Shown here in pieces: positions 23,452 to 32,197 of a stretch of 64,000 nt of DNA. The stretch spans positions 248,001 through 312,000 of the forward strand of contig NZ_MTQN01000011.1 in the NCBI RefSeq assembly GCF_001984195.1. The letters are read 5' to 3'. Origin of the DNA: Kribbella sp. ALI-6-A (GTDB lineage: Bacteria; Actinomycetota; Actinomycetes; Propionibacteriales; Kribbellaceae). Position numbers and translations under genes: made by a program. Under the pieces are notes generated by a model, which saw nothing but the letters and a program-made list of their open reading frames with translations, was not told the DNA's origin and did no database searches. Each line of letters begins with the position of its first letter. Within the stretch, counting starts at the first letter, position 1.

Positions 23452-25513
23452 GCAGCACCTCCGGTACGGCGTCCAACGGCAACCTCACCTCGACGACGGT
23501 GCCACCACCGGCCGGGCTGGTCACGCTGCACACGCCACCGAGCTCGGCCGCCCGTTCCCGCACCGAGACCATGCCCACCCCGGCGGCGGTCTGCTCGCCG
23601 ATGCCGACTCCGTCGTCGGTGACGGACAGTTCCAGCGCCGGTCCGGCCCCGATCGCAAGCCGGATCTCGCACCGCGAGGCCGCCGCGTGCCGCGCCACAT
23701 TGGTCAGCGCCTCCGACGCTATCCGGTACGCCGCGACCTCGACTCCCGCCGGCAGCGGACCCAGCGGCACCGCCTCGACGCGCACCTGCAAGCCGGACAG
23801 CCGGAACCGCTCGGCCTGCTGCTCGATCGCGCGCACCAAGCCGAGCTCGTCCAGCGCCGGAGGTCGCAGATCGTGCACCAGCCGCCGGACGTCGGCGAGC
23901 ACCGAGGCCACCTCGGCCGTCGCCTGGTCGAGCATCCGGTCGGCCTCGTCGGGCGCGGAGCGGGCCAGGTTGCGCGCCGTTTCGATCCGCAGCGCGACCG
24001 CGCCGAGCGACGGGCCGAGACTGTCGTGCAGGTCCCGCCGGATCCGGCGTCGCTCCTCCTCGCGGGCCGCGACCAGGCGGCTCCGTCCACGCTGCAACTC
24101 GGTGCTCAACTCGCTGGCTCGCGCCGCGGCCGCCGCCTGCCGCGCCAGATCGCCGAGCAGTCGCTGGTCGCGTTCGGACAAGCTGCTGCCGTCGCCCGGG
24201 CAGAGCACCAACTGCCCGACCGGCTCACCGCGGTAGCCGACCGGAAGCGCGATCGTGGGACCAGTTTGCCGGCCGTACTCGACGATCGCGCGCTGCCCGA
24301 TCTCGACCCGTACGTAGGGCAGCCGGAACGCCTCGGCCAGCGTCCGGGCAACCGCGCGGAGTTGCTCGTCCGGATCGGCCGCCGACTCCAGTCGCTCGGC
24401 GAGTGTCGCCACCGTGGCGTACGGGTCGTCGCGGGATCCGCGGACCAGCCGCCGCGCAGCGCGCCAGAGCCGGCTGCGCAGCGGGGCGTAGACGACGGCG
24501 ACCACGGCGATCGCGGCCAGGGCGGCGTCCCGCTCCCCCAGCACTCCGCCCGCCAGGGCGAAGACGGCGAGGTCGACCGCGACCACCAGCAGCGCCAGTA
24601 CGCCGTACAGGAAGGTGGCCGGCAGCAACCGATCGATCGCGTAGAGGCGGTGCTTCGTGACGGCACCGACGATCGCGGCCGAGGTCAGCGCGATCGCGAG
24701 TCCGAATACGATCGCGCCCACGGCCGGCGGGTTCTCCAGCGGGATCAGCAGCACGAACATGTCCACCAGCGCGGCCCACATCAGCCAGCGGATCTGCGCC
24801 CGGCGCTCGGACCCGGCGGCGCGGTAGCGGTGCACGGTGACCGCGAACGGGATCACCAGGCTGACCAGCACAGCGGCGTACGCGAACCGCATGATCGGCT
24901 CCCACACGGCGTACGGGAGATCGATGCCGAACGGGTCGAGCGGGAGCCGGGTGATCTCGGGCGGGAGCGCGGCGTCGTGGTAGCGGATCATCACGTCGAC
25001 CGGGACGACCACGAGCAGCAACGGCAGCACGGAGGTCAGGGCCAGGCTGGCGAGCGACAACCAGCGCCACAGCCGAGCCCGCACGAGCCGGCCGTCCGGG
25101 AACAGCAGGATCAGCAACGGCAGGCCGAGCAGCAGCATCGCGCCGAAGCGGGAGTAGAACCAGTACGCCGCCGCGGCGCCCGGCAGACCGGGTGACGTGT
25201 AGATCGCGTACGCCGCCCAGGTGGACGCGAAGCCGTCGACGATCCAGAGCAGGCCGTTGAGCGTCAGGACCCAGGCGACGGGATGGCGCGGAAGGCGGCG
25301 AAGCAGGAGGAGCCCCGGCAGGGTCTGGGCGAGTCCGGAGAGCACGGCCGACCAGCCGGCATCGAGCTCGGCCTGTGGCGGGACCCGACCGTGGTTGGCG
25401 AGGTCGAGGGCGACCGTCGCGACGGCGAGCATCACCGCGGCCACGCACAGCGCGGCCGCCGCCTGGCCCGCCCGTCGCGACTCCCCCACCTCGGTCTCCC
25501 CCACCTCGGTCAC
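23444..25513 (-). CDS. Membrane sensor histidine kinase (HisKA_3 type)
   Basis: Sensor kinase of 689 residues. The first 300 residues are mostly membrane segments, for example RFGAMLLLGLPLLILLF. A GAF-like region follows near 330-470, then the dimerisation domain with His496 in RRIRRDLHDSLGP and an ATPase domain ending near TDDGVGIG and VRERAAELGGVCSV. The signal sensed is unknown. The GTG at 25513 is chosen: a GACAAT box lies 6 bases upstream, and codons before it translate to Arg/Ser/Pro-rich sequence unlike protein. The N-terminus carries a small VGETEVGES duplication. Confidence 0.9.
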   Translation of the reverse strand: MTEVGETEVGESRRAGQAAAALCVAAVMLAVATVALDLANHGRVPPQAELDAGWSAVLSGLAQTLPGLLLLRRLPRHPVAWVLTLNGLLWIVDGFASTWAAYAIYTSPGLPGAAAAYWFYSRFGAMLLLGLPLLILLFPDGRLVRARLWRWLSLASLALTSVLPLLLVVVPVDVMIRYHDAALPPEITRLPLDPFGIDLPYAVWEPIMRFAYAAVLVSLVIPFAVTVHRYRAAGSERRAQIRWLMWAALVDMFVLLIPLENPPAVGAIVFGLAIALTSAAIVGAVTKHRLYAIDRLLPATFLYGVLALLVVAVDLAVFALAGGVLGERDAALAAIAVVAVVYAPLRSRLWRAARRLVRGSRDDPYATVATLAERLESAADPDEQLRAVARTLAEAFRLPYVRVEIGQRAIVEYGRQTGPTIALPVGYRGEPVGQLVLCPGDGSSLSERDQRLLGDLARQAAAAARASELSTELQRGRSRLVAAREEERRRIRRDLHDSLGPSLGAVALRIETARNLARSAPDEADRMLDQATAEVASVLADVRRLVHDLRPPALDELGLVRAIEQQAERFRLSGLQVRVEAVPLGPLPAGVEVAAYRIASEALTNVARHAAASRCEIRLAIGAGPALELSVTDDGVGIGEQTAAGVGMVSVRERAAELGGVCSVTSPAGGGTVVEVRLPLDAVPEVLHV

Positions 25514-25555
25514 CGTTGCATTGTCACCCAACCGGCGTCCCGCCGTCGCGGGCCG

Positions 25556-25581
25556 GTTGTCCCGTCTTTCGTCGGGACAAC
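25556..25581. promoter_or_regulatory. Inverted repeat between kinase gene and membrane protein
   Basis: GTTGTCCCG and CGGGACAAC, perfect 9-bp arms with an 8-base spacer, in the divergent region; further GGGAC/GTCCC half sites lie on both sides. It may be the site of the linked response regulator. Confidence 0.4.
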
Positions 25582-25686
25582 GCCGGGACGTACTTGAGGA
25601 CCGGCGTCCCTGCCGCCCGGGCCGGGAAGCGCCGCAGGGTGGGTGAAGGGGGTGCGCAGCGTGCCCCAGGGGAGGAAGGAACCACC

Positions 25687-26328
25687 ATGACCGAAACACC
25701 GGCCCGCACCCGGCCCGATCTGCCAAGTGCTGGTACCGCACCGTTCGGGGTCCAGCAGATCCGCCGGCTCGGACTCGGACTGACCGCGGGCACGCTGGCC
25801 TGGTGCGCGAGCATTTTCGCGTTCTCCACCGTCAGCGAAGGCACCCCCGAACGGATCGGCGACCTCACCGGGCTCGCGTTCCAGCTCGGGCTGTTCTGCC
25901 TGCTGACGATCCAGTTCCGCACCCGCGCGACCGGGCTCAGCCGGCCCGCAGTCCTGATGCTCAAGGTGGAAGCGGTCGTGCTCGGCATCGCCAGCGTGTG
26001 GTCGCTCCTGCACGGCGTCTTCCCGGCGAGCCTCCAGGACGCCACCTGGCTGATGGTGCTCGACATCTGCTGGCCGCTCTCGATGATCGGCATGATGATC
26101 ATCGGCATCAAACTCGCCTTCGCCGCGCGTTGGCGAGGGCTGCTGCGCTGGTGGCCGCTGGTCGCCGAGAGCTGGGTGTTCGTGACGATCCCGGCCACCG
26201 TGGTCTTCGGGGACGCAGCCGCCCGCTGGGTCGGCGGCGGCCACCTGCTGGTCGGTTACGCGACGCTCGGAGTCCTCTTGGCGCTCCGGCCCGACCTGGT
26301 CGTCGCCGACGACGTGCCCCGGCGCTGA
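25687..26328 (+). CDS. Integral membrane protein of unknown function
   Basis: 213 residues with about six membrane segments, for example LGLTAGTLAWCASIFAFSTV (30-49), LMVLDICWPLSMIGMMIIGI and HLLVGYATLGVLLALRP. No catalytic motif is seen. ATG start after GGAGGAAGGAA. Divergent from the kinase/regulator pair, so it may be their target or share their signal. Its 3' end overlaps the convergent ArsR gene by 73 bases. Confidence 0.75.
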   Translation: MTETPARTRPDLPSAGTAPFGVQQIRRLGLGLTAGTLAWCASIFAFSTVSEGTPERIGDLTGLAFQLGLFCLLTIQFRTRATGLSRPAVLMLKVEAVVLGIASVWSLLHGVFPASLQDATWLMVLDICWPLSMIGMMIIGIKLAFAARWRGLLRWWPLVAESWVFVTIPATVVFGDAAARWVGGGHLLVGYATLGVLLALRPDLVVADDVPRR

Positions 26329-26651
26329 CCCCGGCGGCCCGACTCCGCGGCGACGATCGCGTCGAGCAGGCCGGGGAACGCCTTACCGACCTCGTCGCCG
26401 CGCAACGAGTTCATCCGGGACGTTCCCACGTAGTACTGGCGGATCAGCCCCGCTTCGCGCAGCACCTTGAAGTGGTGCGTGGCGGTCGACGTGCTGACGT
26501 CGAGGTCGAAGCCTCCGCACTTCACGTCGTCCGCCGCGTGGGCCAGCTGGGTGAGGATGCTGCGGCGGACCGGATCGACCAGCGCCTCCAGCACCTGCTG
26601 CAGCGGAACGTCCCGGGGGTCCGGGTGCGGTGGGATCCGAGCGTCGCTCAC
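26256..26651 (-). CDS. ArsR-family winged-helix regulator
   Basis: 131 residues. Winged-helix domain (about 13-85) with LVDPVRRSILTQLAHA, recognition helix TSTATHHFKVLREAGL and wing IRQYYVGTSR. The Arg/Ser-rich C-terminus is encoded where the gene overlaps the convergent membrane protein and may be poorly conserved. The GTG at 26651 follows a TACTAT box by 6 bases; a GTG at 26669 lies before that box and is rejected. Divergent from an oxidoreductase across twin operators. No metal-binding Cys cluster is seen, so it is probably not a metal sensor. Confidence 0.85.
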   Translation of the reverse strand: MSDARIPPHPDPRDVPLQQVLEALVDPVRRSILTQLAHAADDVKCGGFDLDVSTSTATHHFKVLREAGLIRQYYVGTSRMNSLRGDEVGKAFPGLLDAIVAAESGRRGQRRGTSSATTRSGRSAKRTPSVA

Positions 26652-26678
26652 CGGACCATAGTACGACACTCGTCATAG

Positions 26679-26713
26679 TTTGAGAGCCATCAAAGTTTGA
26701 CAGCCGTCAAACT
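26679..26713. promoter_or_regulatory. Twin palindromic operators between arsR-type gene and oxidoreductase
   Basis: Two adjacent copies of TTTGA-N6-TCAAA: TTTGAGAGCCATCAAA (26679-26694) and AGTTTGACAGCCGTCAAACT (26694-26713), the second with perfect 8-bp arms. The centres are 17 bases apart. They fill the space between the two divergent starts, so one dimeric repressor could shut both genes. Confidence 0.75.
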
Positions 26714-26732
26714 TGGCGGTTCACTGTCCGGT

Positions 26733-27743
26733 GTGACGAGTGAACAGGCGACAGTGGTGCGGTTCCACGAGCTGGGCGGTCCGGAGGTGCTCCAGTTGCG
26801 GCAGGAGCCGATCGGTGCGCCGGGGCCGGGCGAGGTGCGCCTGCGGGTCGATGCCATCGGCATCAATCGGGCCGAGGCGTTGTGGCGCAGCGGGCACTAC
26901 ATCGAGCCGGTCCGGCAGTTCCCGGCCGGTCTCGGGGCGGAGGCGGCGGGCGAGATCGAACTCACCGGTCCCGGGGTCGGCGACCTGCGCCCGGGCGACG
27001 CGGTGAGCGTGGTCCCGGCGTTCTCGCAGAACGACTACCCGGTCTACGCCGACCGCGCCATCGTTCCGGCCGCGGCGGTGGTACGCCGCCCGGACGGCGT
27101 GGACGCGATCACCGGCTCGGCCACCTGGATGGCGTTCCTCACCGCGTACGGCGCTCTTGTCGAGGGCGGCGGCGTCCGGCCCGGAGACACCGTGCTGCTC
27201 AACGCCGCGTCGAGCAGCGTCGGCCTCGCGCTGATCCAAGTCGCTCGGCACCTCGGCGTCCGCACCATCGCCCTCACCCGGACGTCGGCCAAGAAGCCCG
27301 CACTGCTCGACCACGGCGCCGACGAGGTGATCGTCACCAGCACCGAGCACGTGCCCGCTCGGGTCGCCGCACTCACCAACGGCCGCGGCGTCCGGATGGT
27401 CCTCGACGCCGTCGCCGGCTCAGGCATCACCGACCTGGCCCGCCTGGTCTCCCCCGGCGGAACGCTGCTCGTGTACGGCGCGCTGAGCGGCGAGCCCACG
27501 CCGTACCCGGGCGTCGAGCTCGGTCTGCCCGCGCTCAGCATCCGCTCGTACACGATGCACGAGACCAGCCGCGACCCGCTCCGCCTCGCCCGCGCTGAAG
27601 CGTTTATCACTGCAGGCTTGCGCTCCGGGGCCTTCCGGCCGGTGATCGCCGGGACGTTCCCGCTGGACGAGGTTGTTGCCGCTCACACCCAGCTCGACGC
27701 CAACGCTCACATCGGCAAGCTCGTTCTCACGGTTCGGCCCTGA
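26733..27743 (+). CDS. Zinc-type/quinone oxidoreductase-like MDR dehydrogenase
   Basis: NADPH-dependent oxidoreductase of the medium-chain family, quinone reductase branch; 336 residues. N-terminal GroES-like domain (GPGEVRLRVDAIGINRAEAL), then a Rossmann domain with AASSSVGLALIQVARHLGV as cofactor loop and LVSPGGTLLVYGALSG. No structural zinc Cys cluster is seen, as in quinone reductases. Probable role: reduction of quinones or enones. The GTG at 26733 lies just after the twin operators and directly downstream of the divergent ArsR gene, which therefore probably represses it. Confidence 0.88.
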   Translation: MTSEQATVVRFHELGGPEVLQLRQEPIGAPGPGEVRLRVDAIGINRAEALWRSGHYIEPVRQFPAGLGAEAAGEIELTGPGVGDLRPGDAVSVVPAFSQNDYPVYADRAIVPAAAVVRRPDGVDAITGSATWMAFLTAYGALVEGGGVRPGDTVLLNAASSSVGLALIQVARHLGVRTIALTRTSAKKPALLDHGADEVIVTSTEHVPARVAALTNGRGVRMVLDAVAGSGITDLARLVSPGGTLLVYGALSGEPTPYPGVELGLPALSIRSYTMHETSRDPLRLARAEAFITAGLRSGAFRPVIAGTFPLDEVVAAHTQLDANAHIGKLVLTVRP

Positions 27744-27777
27744 CACCAGGCGTCAGGCACCAGCTACTCTCACGAGC

Positions 27778-29853
27778 TCAGGTGACACGGGCTTCCAACC
27801 AGTCCATGAACGCCGCGTAGTTCGCGCTGATCGACATCGCGATCTCGATGCCGTCGGCATCGAGCGTCATCCGGCCGATCGGATCCAAAGCGACCCGATG
27901 CCGGCCGAACCGGATACCCGGCCACAGCATCGCGGCAGCCAGGGTGAGCGCATCGTGCTGCATCGATCCCGGGTACTGCTCCATCCACCGGTCCAGGTGT
28001 GCCCGCAGGACAGGCGCCCACGGCGGACGACCCGCCGTGCCCCACTTCTGGTAGATCGGAGAGTCGGCCAGGATCTCCATCGCCGGGTTGAACGTCACGT
28101 CGGACACCACGAACGACGGCACGGACATCTCCAGCACCGGCAGCATACGGATCGCTGCCTCCGGATCCATCCGGAAGTTGTGCTCGGCCCGCGTGGGATC
28201 CCGGTAGTTGATCGCGCCACCCATCTGCGTCACGACCATCTTCGCCACCAACTCCGGCCGCGCGTCGTGCAGCGCGGCCAGGTTCGACAGCGGCCCCATT
28301 CCCACCCACCGCACCGGCCCCGCGGTTGAACCGCAGACCGTGTCCACAGCCCCGAGCAGATCCGCATCCTGCTTGGCCACGTCCGCCGGGAACAGTCCGT
28401 CGGCGAAGTACAACCGGTCGTTCCCGAGATCCGACCCGGCCACCACCGGCACTTCCGGCCGCCCCGCCAAGTCCAGCAGGTACCGGGCAAACCGTGCGCG
28501 CTCCCCGCCGTACTCGTCGCTGGTCACCACCAACGCTAGCTCGGGCACGGACCGGGCCGCGACCACCAACGCGACCGAGTCGTCCGGATCCCCACCCGCG
28601 TCGGTGTCGATGATCATCGGCGCGCGGGTGATCGCGGCTGGCCCGAGCGGCGGTGGTGGTCCACCGGGCGAATCGCCGATGTCCCCGAACTCCTCAAAGC
28701 TCTCGCTCAGCTCCACGATCGCGAGCCACTCCTCGGTCGGGTTCTCGTCGTCCTGCCGCCCATGCAAACCTCCGCCGATCTGTGCTGAGTTGAGGACATT
28801 CTGTACGAACACCCGTTTGTCGTCGTCCGCGGCGCAGCGGTCGTACGCCGCCCAGAGGGCTTCCGCGCGTGCCTGCGGAACCCGGGCCTGTTCCAGGGTC
28901 CGGTCGAGCAGCTCCGCGTGCTCTTTGTCGGTGCGATGCACAAAGGCGTCCAGAAGATCCTTCAGCCTCGGCTCGACCTCACCGCCGACGATCCAGGCCC
29001 GGATCTGGCTACGGTAGCGCCGGGCACCGGCCTCCAACCCGACTCGGTAGTTCTGACCTGCGTCGCGCTGGACAGCAGCCTCCTTCGCGCGGTCAGCGAT
29101 CGCGTACAGGTTCACGACCTTGACCGCCTCCCGCACCCGCCACGACCGAAGCCGCGGTGAGATCCGGCCACGACTCAGACCTCGCAGCAGCTCGGGCTGG
29201 TGGCGTTGACCGGTCTGCACCGGCCGCCCGGCCGCGATTCTCACCGCGGTCGACATCGGACCGTCGAGCAGTTCTTCGACCGCGTTGATCCCGAGCTGGT
29301 GCGCGAACGTCTTCGACTCGTCCGCGGGCAGCTCGTAGAACGGCCGGCCCTCCCGCGTCTGGGCGGCGCTCAGGTGGATCTCGTACCCCTTCTTGCTGCC
29401 CGGATGCGGATCGTGTGGAGACTCGCCGAGGAACGCGTAGCGCCCGGCGAAGGTCGTCTCCGGATACACGGCCGCGAGAAGCCCCTGCACGGTGCCCTTG
29501 AAGCTCGTGTCGAACACGGTGACCCGGCTCTCCGGCATCCCGACCGGCACGCCGTCCGACTGCAGGTACTCACTGAGCACCCGGAATCCGCCGTCCGTGT
29601 CGGCCGGATCCACCCGCGGCGCCACTCGTCGATAGCCGTGGACCTGGGGAAACCGCATGGCATGGTGGCGCTCGAGGTCCTGCAGCGCGTTCTCGACCAG
29701 TGCGCGCGAAACGACCAGGTTGGACACGTGGCTGCCGTAGAACGCCGGCTCGAGCCTGCGCATCGCGATGGCCAGACTGTGCCCATCGCGCCCCAGCGCC
29801 AAGATCCGGTCGGTCCGGCGCGACCCGACATCGTCCCGCAGGTCGGCCAGCAT
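27778..29853 (-). CDS. Two-domain protein: unassigned N-terminal region plus nucleoside hydrolase
   Basis: 691 residues are readable. Residues about 425-690 are an inosine-uridine-type nucleoside hydrolase: MIIDTDAGGDPDDSVAL is the calcium-binding Asp motif, with later RWVGMGPLSNLAAL and a distal Asp near SMQHDALTLAAAM. Residues 1-400 match no family I can name; they hold RILALGRDGHSLAIAM and VTVFDTSFKGTVQGLL, vaguely like an HAD- or phosphoribosyl-type Rossmann fold. A linker PGGPPPPLGP joins the halves. Nucleotide or nucleoside turnover is likely; the substrate is unknown. The true N-terminus appears to lie further upstream in another frame. Confidence 0.7.
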   Translation of the reverse strand: MLADLRDDVGSRRTDRILALGRDGHSLAIAMRRLEPAFYGSHVSNLVVSRALVENALQDLERHHAMRFPQVHGYRRVAPRVDPADTDGGFRVLSEYLQSDGVPVGMPESRVTVFDTSFKGTVQGLLAAVYPETTFAGRYAFLGESPHDPHPGSKKGYEIHLSAAQTREGRPFYELPADESKTFAHQLGINAVEELLDGPMSTAVRIAAGRPVQTGQRHQPELLRGLSRGRISPRLRSWRVREAVKVVNLYAIADRAKEAAVQRDAGQNYRVGLEAGARRYRSQIRAWIVGGEVEPRLKDLLDAFVHRTDKEHAELLDRTLEQARVPQARAEALWAAYDRCAADDDKRVFVQNVLNSAQIGGGLHGRQDDENPTEEWLAIVELSESFEEFGDIGDSPGGPPPPLGPAAITRAPMIIDTDAGGDPDDSVALVVAARSVPELALVVTSDEYGGERARFARYLLDLAGRPEVPVVAGSDLGNDRLYFADGLFPADVAKQDADLLGAVDTVCGSTAGPVRWVGMGPLSNLAALHDARPELVAKMVVTQMGGAINYRDPTRAEHNFRMDPEAAIRMLPVLEMSVPSFVVSDVTFNPAMEILADSPIYQKWGTAGRPPWAPVLRAHLDRWMEQYPGSMQHDALTLAAAMLWPGIRFGRHRVALDPIGRMTLDADGIEIAMSISANYAAFMDWLEARVT

Positions 29854-30020
29854 GTCGTCGGCGACCTTGACGATGAGCGGTGCCGCGAACTCGTACGTGG
29901 CGAGGTAGGCGTCCGCCAGCGTCTGGAGTCCTGTTCGCCGGGCAGGCCGGCCTTGGTGCCGAAGTGCCGGGCCACCGCGAGGCTCTGACTTCGAACTGTT
30001 TCTGGGAGTTCAGTCGCCAT
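29854..30020 (-). pseudogene. 5' end of the nucleoside hydrolase fusion, frameshifted
   Basis: An ATG at 30020 opens MATELPETVRSQSLAVARHF and then turns into Arg/Ser-rich shadow sequence. The main frame, read upstream of 29853, continues without any start codon as LQTLADAYLATYEFAAPL and IVKVADD, a normal amphipathic helix. A one-base indel near 29915-29945 would join the two. Either the gene is broken, the base is a sequencing error, or a frameshift is programmed. Confidence 0.55.
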
Positions 30021-30072
30021 GCCTCAAGTACGTCACATCCGTCGACCGCGCGTCGGGAGTTATCCACAGGGT

Positions 30073-30103
30073 GCAGGCGCCGCCCCGCGTGGGCGGCGCC
30101 TGC
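30073..30103 (-). terminator. Hairpin terminator of the ABC exporter operon
   Basis: A perfect 13-bp stem (30073-30085 with 30091-30103) and the loop CGCGT, starting 6 bases beyond the stop of the minus-strand exporter gene. Confidence 0.8.
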
Positions 30104-30109
30104 GACCCG

Positions 30110-32197
30110 TCAGGGAGTGAGGGTCGACTCGTCCTCGTCGTCCGCCAGAAGCTGGGCGGTGGTCGGGACGGGCGGGACCGGGGTCGGGGCCGACTCGTCC
30201 TGGTCGTGGTCCACGACGGCCGCGCTGAACTGGGCGTTGTAGAGCCTGGCATACGCGCCGTTGGCGGCGAGCAGCTCGGTGTGGGTGCCCTGTTCGACGA
30301 TGGCTCCGTTCTCCATCACCAGGATCAGGTCGGCGTCGCGGATGGTGGACAGGCGGTGCGCGATGACGAAGCTGGTGCGGTCCGAGCGCAGGGCGGCCAT
30401 GGCGCGCTGGACCAGTACCTCCGTGCGGGTGTCGACCGAGCTGGTGGCCTCGTCGAGGATCAGCAGCTGCGGGTCGGCCAGGAAGGCCCTGGCGATGGTG
30501 AGCAGCTGCTTCTCGCCCGCGCTGACGTTGCTGCCCTCCTCGTCGATCACCGTGTCGTAGCCGTCCGGCAGGCTGTGCACGAAGCGGTCGACGTACGTCG
30601 CCTTGGCCGCGGCGAGTATGTCCTGCTCGGTGGCGTCGAGGTTGCCGTACAGGATGTTGTCGCGGATCGTGCCGCCGAACAGCCAGGTGTCCTGCAGGAC
30701 CATGCCGATCCGGGAGCGCAGGTCGTGCCGGGTGAGCTCGGTGATGTCAACGCCGTCCAGCGTGATCCGGCCGGCGTTCAGCTCGTAGAACCGCATGATC
30801 AGGTTGACCAGTGTGGTCTTGCCGGCGCCGGTCGGGCCGACGATCGCTACCGTCATGCCCGGTTCGGCGACCAGCGAGAGGTCGGTGATCAGCGGCTCGT
30901 CCGGCTTGTACGAGAACGACACGTGCTCGAACTCGACCCGCCCGCGGGCCTGCGTCACCTTCGCCGGCGTGGCCTCCTCCGGCCGCTGCTCCTCGGCGTC
31001 GAGCACCTCGAAGACCCGCTCGGCCGAGGCGACCCCGGACTGCAGCAGGTTCGCCATCGAGGCGACCTGGGTGAGCGGCTGGGTGAACTGCCGCGAGTAC
31101 TGGATGAACGCCTGCACGTCACCCAGCGACATCGTGCCGGAGGCGACCCGCAGGCCGCCGACCACCGCGATCACCACGTAGTTCAGGTTCCCGATGAACA
31201 TCATCGAGGGCATGATCAGCCCGGAGATGAACTGCGCCCCGAACGCCGCCTGGTAGAGCTCCTCGTTCTTCTTCGCGAAGTTCGCCTCGATCTCCTGCTG
31301 CCGGCCGAACACCTTGACCAGCTCGTGGCCGGTGAAGGCCTCCTCGATCTGCGCGTTCAGCGCACCGGTGTGCCGCCACTGCGCGACGAACCGGGCCTGC
31401 GAGCGCTTCGCGATCACCGCGGTCAGGATCATCGAGATCGGGATCGTCACCAGCGCGATCAGTGCCAGCAGCGGCGAGACCACGAACATCAGCGTGACCA
31501 CGCCGATCACCGTCAGCAGCGAGGTGAGCAGCTGGCTCAGGGTCTGCTGCAGGCTGCTCGACACGTTGTCGATGTCGTTGGTGACCCGGCTCAGCAGCTC
31601 GCCGCGCGGCGCGCCGTCGAAGTAGCTGAGCGGCAGCCGGTTGAGCTTGTCCTCGACCTCGGAGCGCAGCTCGAACACGGTCCGCTGGACCACGCCGTTC
31701 AGGATGTAGCCCTGCATCCACGACAGCAGGAAGGCGCCGACGTACAGGCCGAGCACCAGCAGCAACACGTTGCGCAAGGCATCGAAATCGACGCCGACGC
31801 CGGGGATCAGGTCGATGCCGCTGATCAGGTCGGCGTACCGGTTGTTGCCCTGGGCCCGCAGGTTGTCGATCACCTGTTGCTTGCTGACACCCTCGGGCAG
31901 GGTCTTGCCGATCGCGCCGGAGAAGATGATGTCGGTGGCGCGGCCGAGCAGCTTGGGACCGAGCACGGACAACCCGACGCTCGCGACCGCGAGCAGGATC
32001 ACCCCGAACACCTGGACCCGGTGCGGCCGCAGGCGGCGCAGCAGCCGTTTGGCCGACGGGCCGAAGTTCATCGACTTGTCGCCGGGAATACCGCCGGGTG
32101 GGCCGAACCCACGCCCGGTCGTCGGTCGCTCGGTTGCTTTGACCGTCGCCGTCCCGCCGCCTTCGGTGGTCTCTTCAGCAGTCTTCTGCTCGGTCAT
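30110..32197 (-). CDS. ABC exporter half-transporter (canonical-site partner)
   Basis: Second half of a heterodimeric multidrug-type exporter, 695 residues. A proline/glycine-rich N-terminal extension of about 50 residues precedes six membrane helices; the ATPase has Walker A GPTGAGKTT, signature VSAGEKQ (variant of SGGQ) and Walker B LLILDEATSSVD with the catalytic Glu. The C-terminus is an acidic tail. The ATG overlaps the stop of the partner gene (ATGA). Substrate unknown; drug or lipid export is typical of the family. Confidence 0.93.
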   Translation of the reverse strand: MTEQKTAEETTEGGGTATVKATERPTTGRGFGPPGGIPGDKSMNFGPSAKRLLRRLRPHRVQVFGVILLAVASVGLSVLGPKLLGRATDIIFSGAIGKTLPEGVSKQQVIDNLRAQGNNRYADLISGIDLIPGVGVDFDALRNVLLLVLGLYVGAFLLSWMQGYILNGVVQRTVFELRSEVEDKLNRLPLSYFDGAPRGELLSRVTNDIDNVSSSLQQTLSQLLTSLLTVIGVVTLMFVVSPLLALIALVTIPISMILTAVIAKRSQARFVAQWRHTGALNAQIEEAFTGHELVKVFGRQQEIEANFAKKNEELYQAAFGAQFISGLIMPSMMFIGNLNYVVIAVVGGLRVASGTMSLGDVQAFIQYSRQFTQPLTQVASMANLLQSGVASAERVFEVLDAEEQRPEEATPAKVTQARGRVEFEHVSFSYKPDEPLITDLSLVAEPGMTVAIVGPTGAGKTTLVNLIMRFYELNAGRITLDGVDITELTRHDLRSRIGMVLQDTWLFGGTIRDNILYGNLDATEQDILAAAKATYVDRFVHSLPDGYDTVIDEEGSNVSAGEKQLLTIARAFLADPQLLILDEATSSVDTRTEVLVQRAMAALRSDRTSFVIAHRLSTIRDADLILVMENGAIVEQGTHTELLAANGAYARLYNAQFSAAVVDHDQDESAPTPVPPVPTTAQLLADDEDESTLTP

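Noticed and set aside
30060-30068. TTATCCACA, a perfect DnaA-box sequence
   Set aside because: Single copy with no clustered boxes, no AT-rich unwinding region and no dnaA/dnaN nearby, so not an origin.
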